Shown here one piece after another: positions 59,611-64,000 of a DNA stretch of 64,000 nt. A model generated the notes under the pieces. The model was not told the origin of the DNA, did not search any database, and saw only the letters and a program-made list of their open reading frames with translations. The stretch's first letter is position 1, and each line of letters opens with the position of its first letter. A program made the position numbers and the translations under genes. The stretch comes from Apium graveolens (Eukaryota > Streptophyta > Magnoliopsida > Apiales > Apiaceae), in assembly GCF_009905375.1 (NCBI RefSeq), contig NW_027420823.1:1-64000 (forward strand), given 5' to 3'.

Positions 59611-60863
59611 ATACCGCCTGTGGTTCTCAAATCTGCAATTTGTTGCAGGGACCAAGGACAAGTAGGACTCTTGAGTAAGAGGAGGTGATTCTACTAATGG
59701 GAAATGGAGCAAGAGTTGCTGCTGTAGATATAGAATCGTTTCATTTACATAGGCCTACGGGCAAGACTATTGTTTGAAATAATTGTTATTTTGTTCCCTC
59801 GATTGTGAGGAATATTATTCCCATGTTAGACTTGGGTGGATTTTTCATTTATTATTGAGAATAATGAATGTTTTATTCTTAGAGATAATATTCTTTATGG
59901 ACGTGGTACTTTAAATAATGGTCTGCATATATGTGACATAATTTACTTTAGATTGAACAAACTAATAAAAGAAAAGGGATGATGAAAATCTCACTTCATA
60001 GTGGCACTGCAGTCTCCATTTAGTGGACATGGAGAGAGGGCTGCAGATTTGCTAGGAATGGTACACACAGTTGTATGTGGACCAATGTCTACGCAAGCCA
60101 TGGGTGGATTTTCATACTTCATTACTTTCATAGATGATAGATCTGGACTCGGATATGTGTTTGATGAAACACAAGTCTGAGGCCTTTGAAAAGTTCAAAG
60201 AATATAAGTATGAAGTGGAGAAACAACCAAACATAGTATTATAACTCTTCGATCAGATCGAGGTGGTTAATACTTTAATGGAGTGTTTCTAGATTATCTC
60301 AAAGTAAATGGTATAGTCTCCTAGTGGACGCCTCCAGATTGGTATCTGAAAGGAGAAATCGAACTTTGTTAGACATAGTTCGGTCCATGATGAGCTATAC
60401 AAATCTTCCAGTATTCCTATGGGGTTATGCATTGGAAACCTCAGCATATTTACTGAATAAGGTGCCTTCCAAATCTGTTCCTCAAACTCTGTATGAGATA
60501 TGGAAAGAAAGGAAACCGAGTCTTAAACACGTTAAGATTTGGGGATGTCCAGCTTATGTCAAGAAAGTTGACCCAGATAAGCTGGAATATCGATCCGTAA
60601 AATGTAGTTTTGTGGGATATCCTAAAGAGACTTTAGGGTATTACTTTTACACCGATCATCGGGTGTTTGTCTCCAGACATGCTACCTTCTTGGAAAAGGA
60701 GTTTATCCTTGAAGGAAACAGTGGGAGCAAAATTGAACTTGATGAAGTTCAAGAAGCACAAACTACTACGGATCAAATGGAAATACCTGTTCTGACTGAA
60801 CAACCTTTTGTGGAACAGCCCATTCGTAGGTCAGGGAGAGTGTCTCGCCAACCTGAGAGGTAA
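59598..60863 (+). pseudogene. Copia protease and integrase remnants, copy 3
   Basis: Same as unit 2, including TGG at 60501-60503. Unit 3 alone has A at 59696 (G in units 1 and 2). The integrase C-terminal stretch is open at 60324-60863. Confidence 0.85.
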
Positions 60864-61525
60864 TATGGCCTTGTCATTGAGAATGACAATGAGTTGTCAA
60901 TCATTTGATGATGACGACCCTGTGACCTATAATGAGGCTATGAGTAGTGTTGACTCAGAGAAATGGCATAGTGCCATGAAATCCAGAATGGAATCTATGT
61001 ATACGGTATAAAAAAGATAGATTATAGCAGATGGCCAGGTGGAGACCTACAAGGCCAGGCTTGTGGCAAAAGAATTCAAACAAAGGCAATGGATTGACTT
61101 TGATGAAGTCTTTTACCTGTAGCCCTGTTAAAATCAGTTCGGATTTTGCTTGCGATTGCTGCTTACTACGACTATGTGATCTGGCATTAGCCATATGGTT
61201 TTCTTTCCAAGGGAAATGAAAACCTAGTGCGTAATCTACTGCGAACCATATATGGTTTAAAGCAAGCTTCTCGTAGATGGAACATTCGTTTTGATGAGAC
61301 AATCAAAGAGTTTGATTTTATCAAAAATGTAGATGAATCATGCGTCTACAAAAGGGTTAGTGGGAGCGCGGTAACATTTCTTATATTGTATTGAAATAGA
61401 GTTGACACACATAACAACATAGCAGACCCACTCACAAAGCTACTTTTTGAAATTCACTTTGATCGTCATAAAGATGAGATGGGTATTAGTTACCAGAGTG
61501 ATTGGCTTTAGTACAAGTGGGAGAT
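60864..61525 (+). pseudogene. Copia RT/RNase H remnants, copy 3
   Basis: Same deletions and islands as in units 1 and 2, ending at the purine tract before 61526. Confidence 0.83.
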
Positions 61526-63200
61526 TGAAAGGAATATGTCCTAAGTCCAATCAGGTATTAGGATTTAGGAATAACTCTTTATGTAATCTGTTTTGATTTC
61601 ATTGATATTAATAAAAGACTTGTTTTGTTTTTATTACGGGCTTTATCTATTTAAGTGTTTAAATAAGATATACCATAGTTTAGAGTAAAGCTTTTTATGG
61701 ATTATGATGAGATCATAATAGTGAGACCTAAAAAGATGATAACTCTAAACTTAAATAGTTCCTGATCATAGGATTACTAACTGGTAATTAATAATCCGCA
61801 AAGATCGGTACATACTATGCTTGCTTCATTATGAAGGATGTCTGTTCTCATAGACATTTGTGTGGTGACACTATAGCTAGTATGTAGGTGCTTATTATAA
61901 AATAAGTTCACTGAACATGACTCGCCTAGCTGAACAACTGATGGAGTTCACTCACATGTCAGCAGTTGTTCGCTTAGTGATAGTTGTAAAAGTATCCTTG
62001 GACTTGAGGTCATCATAGTCATCTTGTGTACACTGAACTATGCTTTGGTTTAGTTCTTAGTCTCCAGGGACAATTATTAGGGCTCTTTTGGGTATAGGAA
62101 TTTGTATACGAAGATAGTGTATGATCAATAAAGGATCTACCCCTTCCAGTGAAGGAAGCGAATGTTCAAGGCTGATCCACTTATGCTAGTTCAGGAATCT
62201 CTAGCCAGAGTGAATGAAATTAGAAAGGAGTTTCTAATTTGCATAGAACTACGCATAGTAAATGGTAAGCAAGTGATTGAATTAGATAGGCTTGACACGA
62301 GATCCATGCCTTGTATTTAATCGGGACATTGTAGGGTAGAAGGAGTTTATTGTACGGTAACTATTCACAGAATAGGTTCTTGGTATTCTAAGCAGTGAAT
62401 TCATATTATCCGGATAGTCGCGATATTCTGAGAAGTATCCCTCACGATGTAGAATAAATGTGATTAATTAATTAATCATATTTAATAAATTAGAGAATTT
62501 ATATAAATAATGATAAAATACTTTTATTATTATTTATTTCTACTACCGGCTTAATATTGAACCTACAGGGTCACACCATAAAAAGAGAATGATTTAATGG
62601 TGGAGGAATTAATTAATAATGGCTAATAATTATTTATTTGTGAAATAAATAATTAATTGGAAAATTTAATAATTGATTAAATGAGATTTAATTGATTATA
62701 AATTAATTAAAAAAAGTTCTTAATATTATTAATTAAAGGATTTAATTTTTGGAAATTAAATCAAGAGAGAGAATTATTTCTAAAGTGTTTAGAAAAAGGA
62801 TTAATGATTAAAAGGTGTTTTAATTATTAATGATAATAATAAATGGGATAATAATAATAATATTTATGGGAAAATTTCAGCTGAAAATTTTGCCTATAAA
62901 TACACTATTATAGACCCTATTTTATTTGAACCCACATCAAACCCGAAAACCCAAAAAGTTTGGAAAACCCAATTCTCTCCACCTCCTTCCTCCTCCTTAA
63001 CATCATTTTCTTGGTGGATACCGGTGGAGTGCTTCACACTTGAGGAGCAACTGCTGAGGATCTCTGATCGTTGTCTCCGAATTATTTTAAAAGGTTAGAT
63101 TCGATCCCTCGAATTTTTATTCACGATTTATATGCTTTTATTTGGATTTTGTATGTGTAAAAGTGTATTGCCATGCCCCCGCTGCGTTAAAAATCCAACA
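61526..63200 (+). repeat. Copia 3' LTR, unit 3
   Basis: Copy of 14215-15889 without the extra C of unit 2. G at 62549 is shared with unit 2. ATATA follows at 63201-63205. Confidence 0.93.
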
Positions 63201-63252
63201 ATATACAATTGCTAAAGTAGTATCAAATTTAATGTTATGTTTCCTTGCCCAG

Positions 63253-63465
63253 ATGGCAGGCTTTGCTCTATACAGAAGATACAGATCCCAGTTCAAGAAG
63301 ATGCTCAATATCATTTCCCGAAACTTTGTCAGTGCACTTGAACAAAGACCAGATCTAGCCAATGTAGTCATGAACACTTCTTCCTGTATGCCTGCCATCC
63401 TTCTGTCCACACAAAATTGCAAATATGAGTTCAATTTTCAGCACAAATATTATGTTTTCACTTGA
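63253..63465 (+). pseudogene. Orphan GLE1-like exon c (unit 3)
   Basis: Third copy of the exon beginning MAGFALYRRYRSQF, again without exons a and b in the unit. The sequence to 64000 repeats 16155-16689, including the unassigned exon-like stretches. Confidence 0.8.
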
Positions 63466-64000
63466 GAAACTATCCTTAACATGCTAAACTAGGTATGTTT
63501 CTAAGCTTACACAAGATAAAATTTGTTCTAGTTAACTAGGTTGAATATCTTTTATTAAAAAGTGTGTTGATAGTCATACAATGCAGGTGAGAGGGGAAAG
63601 GGATAAATTCAGCAGGTGATCTGTTGATAGTCCTGACCAGCAGAGTTGCTACCATCCACATGTACGGAAAAAACCAGGTGCCAAGTTCTATTTTTCTTAA
63701 AACTTATAGATTTTAAATCTCTCTCAAATTACTCTTTCTTATTTAAAAAAATCTAGTGTACATCCCTTTATGATATCTAACAGTATTTAGTATACATTTA
63801 GGTCAATCACATCCAAAAGTTTGTCACAAGGATAAATGATTTTCTATGTAATTATGTTATATGTAATTATGTTGTAATTATGTAATTATGTTGTCGATTT
63901 ATTTTGAAGATTGTTTTCTCCAGATTGGGAAATTGCCTATCACATGCTGTAATGATATTGCAAGGACAACATAGCTCTTGCGGAAGACGTGAAGAGAAGC

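Larger units (their letters stand above)
58376..64000 (+). repeat. Tandem unit 3 (partial, 5,625 bp in window)
   Basis: This is the third copy, offset 47,311 bp from unit 1. It covers the Copia 3' part, the orphan GLE1 exon and the sequence to the equivalent of about 16689, where the window ends. At five sites it agrees with unit 2 against unit 1. Confidence 0.96.

Overview
This window is repeat-rich plant nuclear DNA, most likely from a eudicot. The evidence is an AT-rich base composition, a spliced GLE1-type gene fragment, plant-type Copia and Gypsy LTR retrotransposons with tRNA-Met- and tRNA-Asp-like primer binding sites, a TRIM element, a CACTA-type mini-element, a plant LINE, and a satellite of nucleosome-length monomers. 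Nothing bacterial, organellar or viral was recognised. No gene here is clearly intact and functional.

Layout. Positions 1-6180 are a tandem satellite with monomers of about 174-176 bp and nested higher-order periods of about 348 bp (dimer) and 696 bp (tetramer). Positions 6180-7427 look like a promoter, pyrimidine-rich leader and intron. Positions 7428-7897 hold two in-frame exons of a GLE1-like mRNA-export factor. The next exon begins at 15942. The intron between them contains a complete Copia-class insertion (7928-15889) with 1.67-kb LTRs and a perfect 5-bp ATATA target duplication. This element keeps an intact gag but has lost most of its reverse transcriptase. The region after the third GLE1 exon is a graveyard of transposons: a CACTA mini-element (16950-17446), a TRIM (17855-18534), a minus-strand Copia remnant (about 18555-19100), a minus-strand Gypsy gag with duplicated LTR/leader (24012-27192), a fold-back element (28890-29210), a 5'-truncated LINE (29696-31570), and the 5' end of a Gypsy element (33589-34719).

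The dominant structure is a 23,655-bp segment starting inside the Copia leader (11065) and ending inside the Gypsy gag (34719). It is repeated head-to-tail at 34720-58375, and again from 58376 to the window edge. The copies are nearly identical, far closer to each other than the two LTRs of the Copia insertion are, so the amplification is younger than the insertion. Units 2 and 3 share several substitutions that unit 1 lacks. Only unit 1 is attached to the 5' LTR and the first two GLE1 exons. Units 2 and 3 carry orphan copies of the third exon. The array could be a real recent macro-duplication or an assembly artefact, and sequence alone cannot decide.

The most novel-looking local signal is a set of four hairpins in the Copia leader (10905-11230). 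They share an apical motif, CGTGCTACAGCCG, while their outer stems differ in sequence but remain paired.
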